Part shown: positions 44,799 through 53,710 of the stretch, in pieces
Position numbering within the stretch: the stretch's first letter is position 1
How the letters are laid out: every line of letters begins with the position of its first letter
DNA from: Magnetococcales bacterium WMHbin3
Lineage (GTDB): Bacteria; Pseudomonadota; Magnetococcia; Magnetococcales; Magnetaquicoccaceae
Direction: 5' to 3'
NCBI GenBank assembly: GCA_002753185.1
Contig: PDZX01000002.1
Location: 62,001 to 126,000, forward strand
DNA: 64,000 bases
Translations under genes and position numbers: made by a program
The notes under the pieces: generated by a model
Told to the model about the DNA's origin: nothing
Database searches by the model: none
The model's input: the letters and a program-made list of their open reading frames with translations, nothing else

Positions 44799-45377
44799 TC
44801 AACCCACATCCACCCCGAAGCTTCTCGCCAGGGGGGCCAGTCCGCCGGCGAATCCCTGCCCGACGGCGCGGAATTTCCATTCGTCGTTGCGTTTGTAGAT
44901 CTCGCCGAAGATCATCGCCGCCTCGGTGGAGGCATCCTCGCTCAGGTCGTAACGGGCGATTTCGGCCCCGCCCTCGGCGTTCATCACCCGCATGTAGGCG
45001 TTGTTCACCTGGCCGAAACTCTGCCGCCGGGCATCGGCATCGTGAATGGTCGCCGCGATCACCACCTTGTCCACGCTGGCGGGAATCCCGGCCAGATTCA
45101 TCAGAACCCGTTCGTCATCCCCCTCGCCCGCGCCGCTGCGATTGTCGCCCTGATGCTGGATCGCCCCGTTGGCGCCCTTCGGGTTGTTGTAGAAGACGAA
45201 ATCGTTGTCCGAAAGCACCTTGCCATTGGCGCCGAGGACGAACACCGCAGCATCCAGATCGAACGGCTGACCATCGGTGACGCGGATATCCCAACCCAGG
45301 CCGATGGTGCAGGCTTTCAAGCCTGGCGCTTCCTTGGACAACGACACATTACCACCCTTCGTGAGGGAAACAGGCAT
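44799..45377 (-). CDS. terD: TerD-family stress protein
   Basis: 192 residues. The N-terminus [19 protein letters not shown] and [39 protein letters not shown] and the ENAYMRV-like [13 protein letters not shown] are TerD signatures, including the acidic loops that bind Ca2+. The family is cytoplasmic and linked to tellurite, phage and envelope stress resistance. The start at 45377 has AAGGAG 9 bases upstream. It is 40 bases downstream of the second Ter-domain gene. Confidence 0.93.
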   Translation of the reverse strand: MPVSLTKGGNVSLSKEAPGLKACTIGLGWDIRVTDGQPFDLDAAVFVLGANGKVLSDNDFVFYNNPKGANGAIQHQGDNRSGAGEGDDERVLMNLAGIPASVDKVVIAATIHDADARRQSFGQVNNAYMRVMNAEGGAEIARYDLSEDASTEAAMIFGEIYKRNDEWKFRAVGQGFAGGLAPLARSFGVDVG

Positions 45378-45417
45378 TTTTCCAGGCTCCTTTTTTTGTA
45401 ATATCAAGTGGTTGTTG

Positions 45418-46011
45418 TTAAATGAAACGACGCATTCCTTCTGCGAGTTCGACCAGGGTGCGTCCCTGGGCCTTTTCGCCCACGGCGCGCACGGACCAGC
45501 CGCCATCCTTGCGGTACAAGGTCAGCATGATCAAGGCGGTATGCGAACCCTGCTCCCGCAATTGATAGCGCACCAGTTCCTGACCGGTCGCGGCATCCAG
45601 CAAACGGCAATAGGCGTTCTCGATGGCGTCGAAGGTGTCGTTGGTGAAGGAACTCACCACGAAGACCAGGGCCTGCACATGCGGCGGGACACGCTGCAAG
45701 GAGACCATAATTTGCTCGTCGTCCCCCTCCCCCTCGCCGGTCAGATTGTCGCCTGAGTGTTGCACGGAACCGTCCTGACTTTGCAGTTGCCGAAACCATG
45801 CCTGATCCACCATCCGGCCTTGCGCATCGAACAACCCCACCGAGGCGTCCAGATCGATGTCCTTGTTCCCGCCACCGGTCAAAAATCCGAAAAATCCTTT
45901 TTTTTCCGGTTTGCGGACATCCCAACCCAGCCCCATGACGATGTTGTCCAGCGTTTTTCCCGTCTCTTTTTCCAGCGAAACTCTTTGACCCTTTGCCAAG
46001 GAAATGGCCAT
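45418..46011 (-). CDS. TerZ-like Ter-domain protein
   Basis: 197 residues. It starts [17 protein letters not shown] and [17 protein letters not shown], with an insert ([19 protein letters not shown]) absent from the TerD neighbour. [18 protein letters not shown] is the calcium-binding acidic loop. The insert and C-terminal LAEGMRRFI resemble TerZ rather than TerD. It is first in the operon, with AAGGAGGAG about 10-12 bases ahead of the ATG, and is driven by operator site 4. Confidence 0.87.
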   Translation of the reverse strand: MAISLAKGQRVSLEKETGKTLDNIVMGLGWDVRKPEKKGFFGFLTGGGNKDIDLDASVGLFDAQGRMVDQAWFRQLQSQDGSVQHSGDNLTGEGEGDDEQIMVSLQRVPPHVQALVFVVSSFTNDTFDAIENAYCRLLDAATGQELVRYQLREQGSHTALIMLTLYRKDGGWSVRAVGEKAQGRTLVELAEGMRRFI

Positions 46012-46076
46012 GATATGCGTGCTCCTCCTTGTTGATGATATCCGGTTTGACAGCATGATGCGGGGGAAACACCATC

Positions 46077-46108
46077 ATTTTAGCGTGCCAAGTTGAATTC
46101 AAGTTGAA
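46077..46108 (-). promoter_or_regulatory. shared operator-promoter, site 4 (ter operon)
   Basis: On the minus strand, 11-mers TTCAACTTGAA (46108-46098) and TTCAACTTGGC (46097-46087), then 4 bases and the -10 box TAAAAT (46082-46077). The two repeats differ in only two bases. This is the clearest copy of the motif also at 35923, 35958 and 40726. Confidence 0.78.
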
Positions 46109-46148
46109 TGTGATACGCATTGTTAAGAAAAAAAAACGGCATCAACCT

Positions 46149-47450
46149 TCAGAAAAGCCGGATGGAGACCATGAAGCCACCCAACGCCGGCGAACGGCCC
46201 AAGGTGATCTCCCCGTCGTACAGCGCCACGATCTCCCTGGCGATGATCAGGCCCATGCCGTGCCCTTCCTGGTTCTCATCCAGCCGTTTTCCGGTCCACT
46301 GGCGCAGGATGGCCAGTTGCGTTTCCTCGACTCCGGGGCCGTCGTCCTCGATGGTCAGCCAGAATCCCCCCTCGTTGCCGGCGGAAAGGATCACCCTGGA
46401 GCGCGCCCACTTGCAGGCGTTGTCCGCGAGGTTGCCGATGAGTTCCAGGAAATCGTCCCGGTTGCCCGGACATCGCAACGCCTCCGGGATCTGGACAACA
46501 ATATCGAGTCCCTTGTCGTAATGCAAGCGGTCGAGGGTCCGGACCATGGCGGGCAGATCCTCGCCGGGGCGGAACCATTCGTCGTGGGTGTCGGGTCCGC
46601 TCAGCGACGCCCGGCGCAAATGGCGTTCGAGCATCCGTTCCAGCAGTCCGGTCTGTTCGGCCAGGATCGCCTTGACTTCGGGCATGCCGCGCAGGTCGGG
46701 CGATTCCGCCAGGTGGAGGAGCACGGTCATCGGCATTCGCATGGTGTGGCCGATGTGGGAGAGGGTACGTCGCACCCGCTGCATGTGGCGCTTGCCGGCC
46801 TCCATCTGGCGCTCGATGGCCATCACCAGGGGGCGGGTCTCCTCGATGCCCGCCGGGGGATGGGGGGCCTCGCCTGCCTGCCAGCGTGTCACCAGGCGGT
46901 TCTGTTGGTCGAACAACGCGAACGTCAGGGTCACCAGCCAGCAGGCGAGCGCGACGGCCAGCGCCGCCACCGCCAGGGAAAAGAGCAGGTGATAAGAACG
47001 CCATTTGCGCAACTGTCCTTTTTGCAGGGCGCGCGACTGGCCCACGGCCAGCGCCAGTTCCCCTTGCGCAAAGCGTATCGAGAGCGCCACCACCATCATC
47101 TCCCCGCCGTCCGGCTCCGGCAGGTTCCACTCCCCACGCCCGCCTGCGGGCAGCTCCGGGAGCGCGATGGGGCGTCCGGCCAGCGACGGCGAGAGGTGCC
47201 ACTCCCAGCGTCCCTCCTTGCGCCAGCCCCACTGGCAGTAAAGGCCGGAACCGGGCGGCTCCCGGCAGTGGGTCTCCCGGTCATCGGCCAGGCTGGCCAG
47301 GAGCCATTCCGCCTTGTGGCCGATCTCCCGCCAGCTCACTGCGTCGGCCTGACGTTTGGCCAGATGGTCGTTGATGGCGAAGAGGATCAGGAAGATGGTC
47401 AACAGCAACGCCGTCATGCCTGCCTGGAGTTGCCGGGCGACCGATCTCAC
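46149..47450 (-). CDS. PhoQ/QseC-like sensor histidine kinase, system 2
   Basis: 433 residues from a GTG at 47450 that overlaps the regulator stop (GTGA) with GGAG 8 bases ahead. Membrane helices are about 12-30 and 155-175. The H-box is SHIGHTMRMPMTVLL with His235, and the HATPase holds LIGNLADNACKWA, IEDDGPGV and GHGMGLIIAREI. The H-box lacks the usual Glu after His (GHTM), as in the PhoQ-like kinase at 39270. A 9-base T-run just past the stop with a short GC stem could end transcription, but the stem is only 4 bp. Confidence 0.88.
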   Translation of the reverse strand: MRSVARQLQAGMTALLLTIFLILFAINDHLAKRQADAVSWREIGHKAEWLLASLADDRETHCREPPGSGLYCQWGWRKEGRWEWHLSPSLAGRPIALPELPAGGRGEWNLPEPDGGEMMVVALSIRFAQGELALAVGQSRALQKGQLRKWRSYHLLFSLAVAALAVALACWLVTLTFALFDQQNRLVTRWQAGEAPHPPAGIEETRPLVMAIERQMEAGKRHMQRVRRTLSHIGHTMRMPMTVLLHLAESPDLRGMPEVKAILAEQTGLLERMLERHLRRASLSGPDTHDEWFRPGEDLPAMVRTLDRLHYDKGLDIVVQIPEALRCPGNRDDFLELIGNLADNACKWARSRVILSAGNEGGFWLTIEDDGPGVEETQLAILRQWTGKRLDENQEGHGMGLIIAREIVALYDGEITLGRSPALGGFMVSIRLF

Positions 47451-48124
47451 GTCTCGGACTCCGGAGTCCACAAGCGATAACCGTGCCCCCTGACCGTGCG
47501 GATCCACCCCTCGCCGATCTTCTTGCGCAGGCGCATCACATGGGTTTCGATGACGCTGATGTCCGGGTCGGCCTCACCGTCGTACAGATGGGTGAGGAGG
47601 GTCTCCTTGGAGATTACCCGGTTGCCGTTGAGCATCAGACAGCGCAGCAGCTTGAACTCCATGGCGCTCAATGTCACCTCGCGGTCGCCGGCGAGCCGGG
47701 CCAGACGGCGGGGTTCGTCCAGGGTGAGATCCCCGACGCTCAGGAGTCCCTGGGTCTGGGCGCGGCTGCGGCGCAGCAGGGCGCGCAAGCGGCTGGTCAG
47801 CTCCGGCATGTGGAACGGTTTGCCCAGATAGTCGTCCGCGCCCGCCTCGATCCCTTCCACCCGCTCCTTCCAGGAGTTGCGGGCGGTCAGGATGATCACC
47901 GGCAGCGGATTGCGGGCGCGTCGCCAGCGGGCGAGGACCTCCAGACCGGAGCATCCTCCCGGCAGACCCAGGTCCAGGATGGCAGCGGCATAATGGGGTT
48001 CCCGTCCCATCTCTTCGCCGGCCTGCCCCTCGTGGACCACGTCCACCACGAAACCCTCGGCGGCCAGGTGCTGGCCGATCGATGCGCACAGTTGCGGGTT
48101 GTCTTCGATCAACAGGATGCGCAT
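47447..48124 (-). CDS. PhoP/QseB-like response regulator, system 2
   Basis: 225 residues. The receiver has IEDNP, phospho-Asp51 (AAILDLGLPGGCSGL), LTARNSWKERVEGIEAG and GKPFHMPEL. The DNA-binding part is AMEFKLLRCLML, VIETHVMRLRKKIGEG and RGHGYRLWTP. It shares the ARNPLPVI and ERVEGIEAGADDYLGKPFH stretches with the regulator at 38602 and is its paralogue. It starts 4 bases after the P-II gene stop, so it is the tail of the long cation-transport operon. Confidence 0.92.
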   Translation of the reverse strand: MRILLIEDNPQLCASIGQHLAAEGFVVDVVHEGQAGEEMGREPHYAAAILDLGLPGGCSGLEVLARWRRARNPLPVIILTARNSWKERVEGIEAGADDYLGKPFHMPELTSRLRALLRRSRAQTQGLLSVGDLTLDEPRRLARLAGDREVTLSAMEFKLLRCLMLNGNRVISKETLLTHLYDGEADPDISVIETHVMRLRKKIGEGWIRTVRGHGYRLWTPESET

Positions 48125-48128
48125 GGCC

Positions 48129-48503
48129 TTACCCGGAGGCCGGTTGCCGCTTGCCCATGACACTCGGATGCTTGGCGAGACGCTGGAAGTGGGCCAGTTG
48201 GGGTTCGATGCCCACCGCCCGCAGCACGGGAACGCTCAACGCGATGCCGGTGCCGTGCTGGTCGAAATGGCCGGTTTCGTAAATGACATCTAGGATGTGA
48301 TCGGCCAGACCCGCCTCCAGAAAGAAGACAATCACGTCGGTTTGCAGATTGAGGTCCAGACCGAAGAAGGTCTTGGCCTCGTTGATCCCGGTCCCCTGGG
48401 CGTTGATCACGGTGGAACCGGTGGCCCCCGCCGCCTTGGCCGCGCGGATGATCCGGTCGGTCCACTCCGTCTTCACCATGCAGAAAATGAGTTGAAACTC
48501 CAT
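48129..48503 (-). CDS. P-II family protein linked to DUF1538
   Basis: 124 residues. P-II-like core: FQLIFCMVKTEWTDRIIRAA, then AGATGSTVINAQGTG, TDVIVFFLEAGLADHILDVIY and TGIALSVPVLRAVGI. The canonical T-loop tyrosine region for uridylylation is absent, so it is not a classical GlnB. Such P-II-like proteins occur beside DUF1538 transporters and probably gate them in response to a nucleotide or metabolite. It lies 12 bases downstream of a DUF1538 gene. Confidence 0.82.
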   Translation of the reverse strand: MEFQLIFCMVKTEWTDRIIRAAKAAGATGSTVINAQGTGINEAKTFFGLDLNLQTDVIVFFLEAGLADHILDVIYETGHFDQHGTGIALSVPVLRAVGIEPQLAHFQRLAKHPSVMGKRQPASG

Positions 48504-48515
48504 GGGTTCTTCTCC

Positions 48516-49304
48516 TTAATGGATATGAGAATGGGTTTGGTTGCGGTTTTTCATCCAACTCGCCAACTGGGCGTAGCCCATCACCGTGATCATGGGGAAG
48601 AGGCTGGCGAAGGCGATCAGGCCGAAGCCGTCGATGGCCGGGTTGCGTCCCGGCACCGTGGAGGAGAGGCCGATGCCCAAGGCCGTGACCAGAGGCACGG
48701 TGACCGTGGAGGTGGTGACCCCCCCGGAGTCGTAGGCGAGGGAGATGATGAATTTGGGGGCGAACCAGGTTTGAATCACGACGATCACATAGCCGACCAC
48801 GATGTAGAGGGCCAGCGAGGTGCCGGTGACGATGCGGAAACACCCCAGGGAGATGCCGATGGCCACGCCGGTGGCGACCGCCATGCGCAAGGGGAACTCG
48901 CGGATCGTGCCGCGCGAGACCTGATTGGCCTTGTAGGCCACGGCGATGAGGGCCGGTTCGGCGATGGTGGTGGCAAAACCGATCAGGGCGCCGAACAGAT
49001 AGAGCCAGCCATAGGCGCGCCAGTCGCTGCCGGGGGGGACCTCTTTTGCGCCGAAGAGGAATTCCGGGGCGGAGAGCTGGGTCGCCATGAGTTTGCCGAT
49101 CGGGAACAAGGCCTTCTCCAATCCCACCAGAAACAGGGTGATGCCGATCAATACGAACAGAATGCCCAACGCCAGACGCTTGGGATGGGGCAGCGCGTCC
49201 TTGAGGATGAAGAGCTGAAAAAAGACGATCAGGACCACAATGGGCGCGACATCGATCATGGTATCCAGAAAGGTGTCGAGCATCAAGTTCAGGGTGGGGT
49301 TCAT
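48516..49304 (-). CDS. DUF1538 membrane protein (UmpA/UmpB-like), second of the pair
   Basis: 262 residues, about 7 membrane helices. Family motifs are IGFATTIAEPALIAVAYKA, LAYDSGGVTTSTVTVPL with VTALGIGLSS, and DGFGLIAFASLFPMI. Paired DUF1538 proteins (UmpA and UmpB of a Halomonas) have been described as a two-component Na+(Li+, K+)/H+ antiporter; the assignment here is by family. The C-terminus is His-rich (NQTHSHIH). It sits 9 bases behind its partner gene. Confidence 0.85.
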   Translation of the reverse strand: MNPTLNLMLDTFLDTMIDVAPIVVLIVFFQLFILKDALPHPKRLALGILFVLIGITLFLVGLEKALFPIGKLMATQLSAPEFLFGAKEVPPGSDWRAYGWLYLFGALIGFATTIAEPALIAVAYKANQVSRGTIREFPLRMAVATGVAIGISLGCFRIVTGTSLALYIVVGYVIVVIQTWFAPKFIISLAYDSGGVTTSTVTVPLVTALGIGLSSTVPGRNPAIDGFGLIAFASLFPMITVMGYAQLASWMKNRNQTHSHIH

Positions 49305-49313
49305 GGTGGACTC

Positions 49314-50063
49314 CTATTTGATCCCGAAGACCATGACGCCATAGGCCATCACGAAGATCATGGGGGTGAGGGAGGCGAAGGCGATGAGACCGAAGCCGTC
49401 GATCATGGGGTTGCGGCCCCGGATGGAGGTGGCCAGTCCGATGCCGAGCGCAGTGACAAGCGGGACGGTGATGGTGGAGGTGGTGATGCCGCCGGAGTCG
49501 TAGGCGATGCCGATGATCTCCCTGGGGGCCATCAGGGTGATGATCATGACCGCAATATACCCGCCGATGATCAGGTATTGGACCGGCCACCCCTTGATGA
49601 TGCGCAAGGCGCCGACGGCGATGGCGAAGCCCACGGAGAGGGCGACCGCGATGCGCATGCCGTAGGCGTAATCCTCCATGCTTTTGTCTCCGGGCGCGAG
49701 GAGTCCGGCTTCGCTTGCCACCTTGGCCGCCTCGTCGGCCACCGCGATCAGGGCCGGTTCGGCCACCGTGGTGGAAAAGCCGAGACCGAAGGCGAAGGCC
49801 AGCAGCCAGAACAGGCTGTTGCGCCGGGCGAAGTTGTAGGCCATGGCCTCGCCGATGGGGAAGAGGCCGATTTTCAACCCCTCTACGAACAGGGCCAGGC
49901 CGATCAGGACCAGGATTCCGCCCAGCAGGATCTCGTCCAGGTTGGGCAGGGGCTGGCGGATGACCGCGTATTGAAACACGGCGATCACCACGACCACCGG
50001 CAGGAAGTCGCGTCCGGCTTCTTTCAGGCGGGCCGCCATCCAGGGGATCAGTTTGAGGAGCAT
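49314..50063 (-). CDS. DUF1538 membrane protein (UmpA/UmpB-like), first of the pair
   Basis: 249 residues with the same fold and motifs as the next gene: GFSTTVAEPALIAVADEA, IAYDSGGITTSTITVPL, and DGFGLIAFASLTPMI. The acidic AEPA and D-S-G-G motifs in both partners are the likely ion path. It is 31 bases downstream of trkH, so K+ uptake and the antiporter-like pair are co-transcribed. Confidence 0.85.
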   Translation of the reverse strand: MLLKLIPWMAARLKEAGRDFLPVVVVIAVFQYAVIRQPLPNLDEILLGGILVLIGLALFVEGLKIGLFPIGEAMAYNFARRNSLFWLLAFAFGLGFSTTVAEPALIAVADEAAKVASEAGLLAPGDKSMEDYAYGMRIAVALSVGFAIAVGALRIIKGWPVQYLIIGGYIAVMIITLMAPREIIGIAYDSGGITTSTITVPLVTALGIGLATSIRGRNPMIDGFGLIAFASLTPMIFVMAYGVMVFGIK

Positions 50064-50094
50064 GCGGGTTTCTCCGGTAGCGAGCGGGTTGGGT

Positions 50095-51552
50095 TCATGT
50101 CAGTATAGCATGGGGTTTCCAGAAGTGCGGCACGAACAGGATGAGGACGGTGAATACCTCCAGGCGTCCGGTCACCATCAATACGACCAGCAACCATTTG
50201 CCATTGTCCGGGATGGCGCCGAAATTGTCCATGGGGCCAACCAGGCCAATGCCCGGTCCCACGTTGATCAGGGTGGTGAGGGCGGCGGAAAAGGCCGTGG
50301 GCAGGTCCACGTCCATGGAGGCCAGGATGATCGTGGCGAGGGCGATGGTCAGGGTGATGGCGAAGCCCAGGGCCATGACGCCATCCAGGAGTTCCGGCGG
50401 GATCCGTTTTTCGTTGATCTTGATTGCGATGACGCGCTCCTGGGTGAGCATCCGGTTGATCACCGCTGTGAGCACCTTGAACAGGACGATGGCGCGTATC
50501 ATCTTGATGCCGCCGGTGGTGGAACCGGACATGGCGCCGGTGATGGCGATGGTCATCAGGATGAGCTGGACGTAGAGGGGCCAGGTCTCCCAGTCCACGT
50601 TGGCGTAGCCGGTGTTGGTGACCAGGCTGACCGCCTGGAACAGGCCGTGCAGCAAGGCGTCGTGATGATTGGCCGAGGCGGTCGAGGCAAAGGCCGCCAG
50701 CGTGGTGAACATGGCGACCCCCAGGATGACGATGCCATACCATTTCAGCTCCTCGTCGCGCAGGGTGTGCCATTCCCTGGTGACCAGAACCCGGTAGTAG
50801 AGGACGTAATTGATCCCGGCTGCGATCATGAACAGGATGGCGCACCATTGCACGGCCGGGGCATAGGCCCCCAGACTGGCGTTTTTCGGCGAGAACCCCC
50901 CGATGGAGATGGTGGTGAAGGCGTGATGGACCGCATCCAGGGGGGGCATGCCCGCCAGCATGTAGCCCAGGCCGCACAGCAGGGTCAGCAGGATGTAGAT
51001 GCCCCAGAGGATGCGCGCGGAGTCGGCCACGCGCGGGGCCAGTTTGTCCTTTTTGAAACCCGGCATTTCCGCCTTCATGATCTGGGCGCCGCCCACGCCC
51101 AGATAGGGCAAAATGGCAACCGCCAAAAGTAAAATCCCCATGCCGCCGATCCATTGGGTGGTGCTGCGCCAGAACAGGAGTCCCTGGGGCAGGGCCTCGA
51201 TGTCGCCAAGCACGGTGGAGCCGGTGGTGGTGAAGCCGGAGGCGGATTCGAAGATCGCGTCCACGCCGCGCATCGCCCCGGCGAGCTGGTAGGGGAGTGA
51301 GCCGAGCACGATCATCACGAACCATCCCAGCACCACCGCCACCACCCCGTCGCGGGCGCGCAGTCCGGCGAAAACGATGCCGCGCGTGAAGAAGAACAGC
51401 ATGGCGATGGCGAGGGTGATCAGCATGGTCATGAGGAACGGCGCCGTCTCCTCGCCGAAGCGCCATGCCAGGGCCAGGGTGGGGACCTGGAACAGGGCCA
51501 GCATGGCGGCGATCACCGCGATGATGCGCAGATAGAGCAGGAAGAGGTTCAT
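50095..51552 (-). CDS. trkH: TrkH-family potassium transporter subunit
   Basis: 485 residues with about ten membrane helices. Four degenerate selectivity-loop motifs are visible: SASGFTTTGSTVL, HAFTTISIGGFSPKNAS, LVTNTGYANVDWETW and INVGPGIGLVGP. The first helices (LYLRIIAVIAAMLALFQVP) match TrkH/TrkG. With TrkA it forms the low-affinity K+ uptake system at the inner membrane. It lies 24 bases downstream of trkA. Confidence 0.94.
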   Translation of the reverse strand: MNLFLLYLRIIAVIAAMLALFQVPTLALAWRFGEETAPFLMTMLITLAIAMLFFFTRGIVFAGLRARDGVVAVVLGWFVMIVLGSLPYQLAGAMRGVDAIFESASGFTTTGSTVLGDIEALPQGLLFWRSTTQWIGGMGILLLAVAILPYLGVGGAQIMKAEMPGFKKDKLAPRVADSARILWGIYILLTLLCGLGYMLAGMPPLDAVHHAFTTISIGGFSPKNASLGAYAPAVQWCAILFMIAAGINYVLYYRVLVTREWHTLRDEELKWYGIVILGVAMFTTLAAFASTASANHHDALLHGLFQAVSLVTNTGYANVDWETWPLYVQLILMTIAITGAMSGSTTGGIKMIRAIVLFKVLTAVINRMLTQERVIAIKINEKRIPPELLDGVMALGFAITLTIALATIILASMDVDLPTAFSAALTTLINVGPGIGLVGPMDNFGAIPDNGKWLLVVLMVTGRLEVFTVLILFVPHFWKPHAILT

Positions 51553-51576
51553 GGGCGGTTCCTGGTGTGATGGGTA

Positions 51577-52944
51577 TCAGGCTTGCGCGATCCATTTGTC
51601 CAGGAGGCTCGCCTTGCCCTGTTGCAGGACGAGGAGCGCCCGGTCCCCTTTGTTGAGACGCAGGTTGCCATGGGGGACCGCGACCCGGCTGCCACGTATG
51701 GAAGCGGCCACGATCATCCCCTTGGGCAGGTTGAGTTCCTTGAGCAGCGAGCCGTCCAGTCGCGACCCCTCTTCCACCTCGGCCAGGAACAGATTCAGCC
51801 TGCCGCCCAGGAGGATGTCGGCGTCCAGGACCCTGCCGGCGCGCGCGAAGCGCAGGATCGACCCCACTGCGGCGGCGCGGGGGCTGAGGATGGCGTCCAC
51901 GCCCAGTTCGGGGGCGAGGGAGAAATAGGCCTCGTTGTCCATCATGCTGACCACCTGCATGGCGCCGCGCTTGCGGGCCAGCAGGGCGATGAAGAAGTTG
52001 ACCTCCTGCTGGTCGGTCATGGCCAGAAACACGGTCTGGGGAGTGATGGCGCGACCGAGCAGGTTGGCATCGGTGGGGTCGCCATGCAGAATCACGGTTT
52101 TGGAGAGCATTTCCGCGAGGGTCTGGCAGTGATCATAATCGGACTCGATCATCACCACCTGGCGGCCACGCCGTTCCAGTTGCCGGGCGATGTTGACGGC
52201 GATGGGGCCACCGCCGACGATGACGAATTTTTGTTGTTGGATGTATGACTTGCCTAGCATGGGCAGGATGACCGGCAGGGAGATGCCGGGGGGGAGGGTC
52301 ATGCAGATGCGGTCGCCGCTTTGCAGAACGGTATCCCCGGTGGGGATGAAGACCTCTTCCCCCCGTTGCGCGCCGACCACGAGGAGCAGTTCCGAGGGCA
52401 GGGTGGGGATGGCCTCGCGCAGCGGGCGATTCGCCAGGACGTTGTTGGGGCCGAGGCGGAAGCCGGCGACGCGCACGCCGTTGTCCGGGAAGTCGACCAG
52501 GTCGAAGGCGTGTTGGACATCGAGGATGTGGATGGCCTTTTCGATCACCGCCCGTTCCGGGCTGATGATCATGGTGTCGTTGAGGTCACGGAACTGCCAG
52601 AGTTGATGGTTGTTGAGAAAGGCGTCGTCCTTGACCCGCAGGACGATCCTGGCGTTGGGGTTGAGGCTGCGGGAGATGAGGGTGAGGATGATGTTGCTCT
52701 TGTCTTGATTCGTGAGGGCCAGGATGAGGTCGGCCTCCTGAATACGCGCCTCGCGGAGGACATCCTGATCCTCTCCCGCGCCGTGGACGATCTGCACATC
52801 CATCTGTTCGCGCACCTTGCGCACGGTGTTGATGTTGGATTCGATGAAGCACAGGTCGTGTCCCTGCTCGGCGATGTGCCGTCCGACCGCCTCGCCGACC
52901 AGTCCGGCTCCGAATATCACGACTTTCATGGGGCTATTGCGCAT
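51577..52944 (-). CDS. trkA: Trk system K+ transport regulatory protein TrkA
   Basis: 455 residues, two tandem RCK halves. Each half has a Rossmann NAD-binding motif, VIFGAGLVGEAVGRHIAEQG near residue 8 and VIVGGGPIAVNIARQLERRG near 232, followed by a TrkA_C domain. It is a peripheral cytoplasmic ring that gates TrkH according to NADH/ATP. AAGGAA lies about 7 bases before the ATG at 52944; an internal Met five residues in is possible. The P-II-like gene ends 10 bases upstream. Confidence 0.95.
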   Translation of the reverse strand: MRNSPMKVVIFGAGLVGEAVGRHIAEQGHDLCFIESNINTVRKVREQMDVQIVHGAGEDQDVLREARIQEADLILALTNQDKSNIILTLISRSLNPNARIVLRVKDDAFLNNHQLWQFRDLNDTMIISPERAVIEKAIHILDVQHAFDLVDFPDNGVRVAGFRLGPNNVLANRPLREAIPTLPSELLLVVGAQRGEEVFIPTGDTVLQSGDRICMTLPPGISLPVILPMLGKSYIQQQKFVIVGGGPIAVNIARQLERRGRQVVMIESDYDHCQTLAEMLSKTVILHGDPTDANLLGRAITPQTVFLAMTDQQEVNFFIALLARKRGAMQVVSMMDNEAYFSLAPELGVDAILSPRAAAVGSILRFARAGRVLDADILLGGRLNLFLAEVEEGSRLDGSLLKELNLPKGMIVAASIRGSRVAVPHGNLRLNKGDRALLVLQQGKASLLDKWIAQA

Positions 52945-52954
52945 GGTCGTTCCT

Positions 52955-53317
52955 TCACTCCTCGGTTTCCATGGCGATTCCCTGGGGGAGCATGAACGCC
53001 GTGCTGCCCAACAGTTCGCCCTGGTACATGAGACATCCGGCCTGGATGGGTTTATCGAATCCGGCCTGTTCGTACAGAAAGGCGAAGATCTCCTCGGCCT
53101 GCTCTTTGGCCACCACGACCTTCAACAGTTGTACAGAGGATGTAATCATCTTTTTGTCCTTGTCCTGGGATGTCTGGAGGCCGCGACAAGGAAAGTTGTG
53201 GGTGGCGATGATGCCATGGTGGTCGCGCAGCGCCTTGAGCAGGGCATACTCCCTGCCGTCGTCCGGCAGTATGCAGGTGATCAGTTTTGTCTCTTCCAAG
53301 GAATGATGGCCGATCAT
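52955..53317 (-). CDS. P-II-like protein, second copy
   Basis: 120 residues with a P-II/ACT-like fold pattern: TKLITCILPDDGREYALLKAL, HGIIATHNFPCRGLQ, LLKVVVAKEQAEEIFAFLYE and a C-terminal LLGSTAFMLPQG. It is divergent from classical P-II. The ATG overlaps the stop of the preceding gene (ATGA), with GAAGG about 7-8 bases ahead. Together with the next gene it flanks the double DUF1538 protein, so it may regulate that transporter or Trk. Confidence 0.72.
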   Translation of the reverse strand: MIGHHSLEETKLITCILPDDGREYALLKALRDHHGIIATHNFPCRGLQTSQDKDKKMITSSVQLLKVVVAKEQAEEIFAFLYEQAGFDKPIQAGCLMYQGELLGSTAFMLPQGIAMETEE

Positions 53318-53697
53318 GGCGACACCTTCTCCCCAATCCCCCATTTGTGCAACACCTCCGGAGGGATATAGGTGGCGGCCTTTTCCAGGGGGGTGACGTA
53401 CATGAAGCCCATGCCCGGGGTGTCCAGTTGGCCGGCGAGGAACACGTTGTCGAACACGACATTCATCTGCTCGGTGGCGACGACGATGTTGACCACCTCC
53501 TTTTCCACCTCCACCGCCACGCCGAGCATGCCCAGGCGCTCCCGTACCCCGCTCCCCCTGGCGAAATAGACCGTGGCGCCATGGGCGCCCGCATCCCTGG
53601 CCGCCTGGACGATGGTGTCTCCCAGACCGCGTTGCACGATGCAGGTAATGAGGCATACGTCGGTCAGAAAGGTGATATTGCGTTTTGCGTTGTTCAT
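53314..53697 (-). CDS. P-II-like protein, first copy
   Basis: 127 residues. TDVCLITCIVQRGLGDTIVQAA, then AGAHGATVYFARGSG, and AVEVEKEVVNIVVATEQMNVV show a P-II type ferredoxin-like fold without the uridylylated Tyr. AAGGAA lies about 8 bases before the ATG at 53697. It follows the fused DUF1538 gene by 13 bases, the same order (DUF1538 then P-II) as at 48129-49304. Confidence 0.8.
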   Translation of the reverse strand: MNNAKRNITFLTDVCLITCIVQRGLGDTIVQAARDAGAHGATVYFARGSGVRERLGMLGVAVEVEKEVVNIVVATEQMNVVFDNVFLAGQLDTPGMGFMYVTPLEKAATYIPPEVLHKWGIGEKVSP

Positions 53698-53710
53698 CTC
53701 GAATTCCTTC

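Noticed and set aside
43439-46011. Calling the ter genes a classical plasmid-type tellurite-resistance cluster
   Set aside because: Only TerZ-like, TerD and TerC-family proteins are present, with DedA among them. TerA, TerB and the accessory biosynthesis genes are missing, so a general metal or envelope-stress role is safer.
46123-46165. Possible terminator after the second kinase gene
   Set aside because: There is a 9-base T-run after the stop on the minus strand, but the only GC stem I can draw is 4 bp with a 16-base loop. Too weak to list as a feature.
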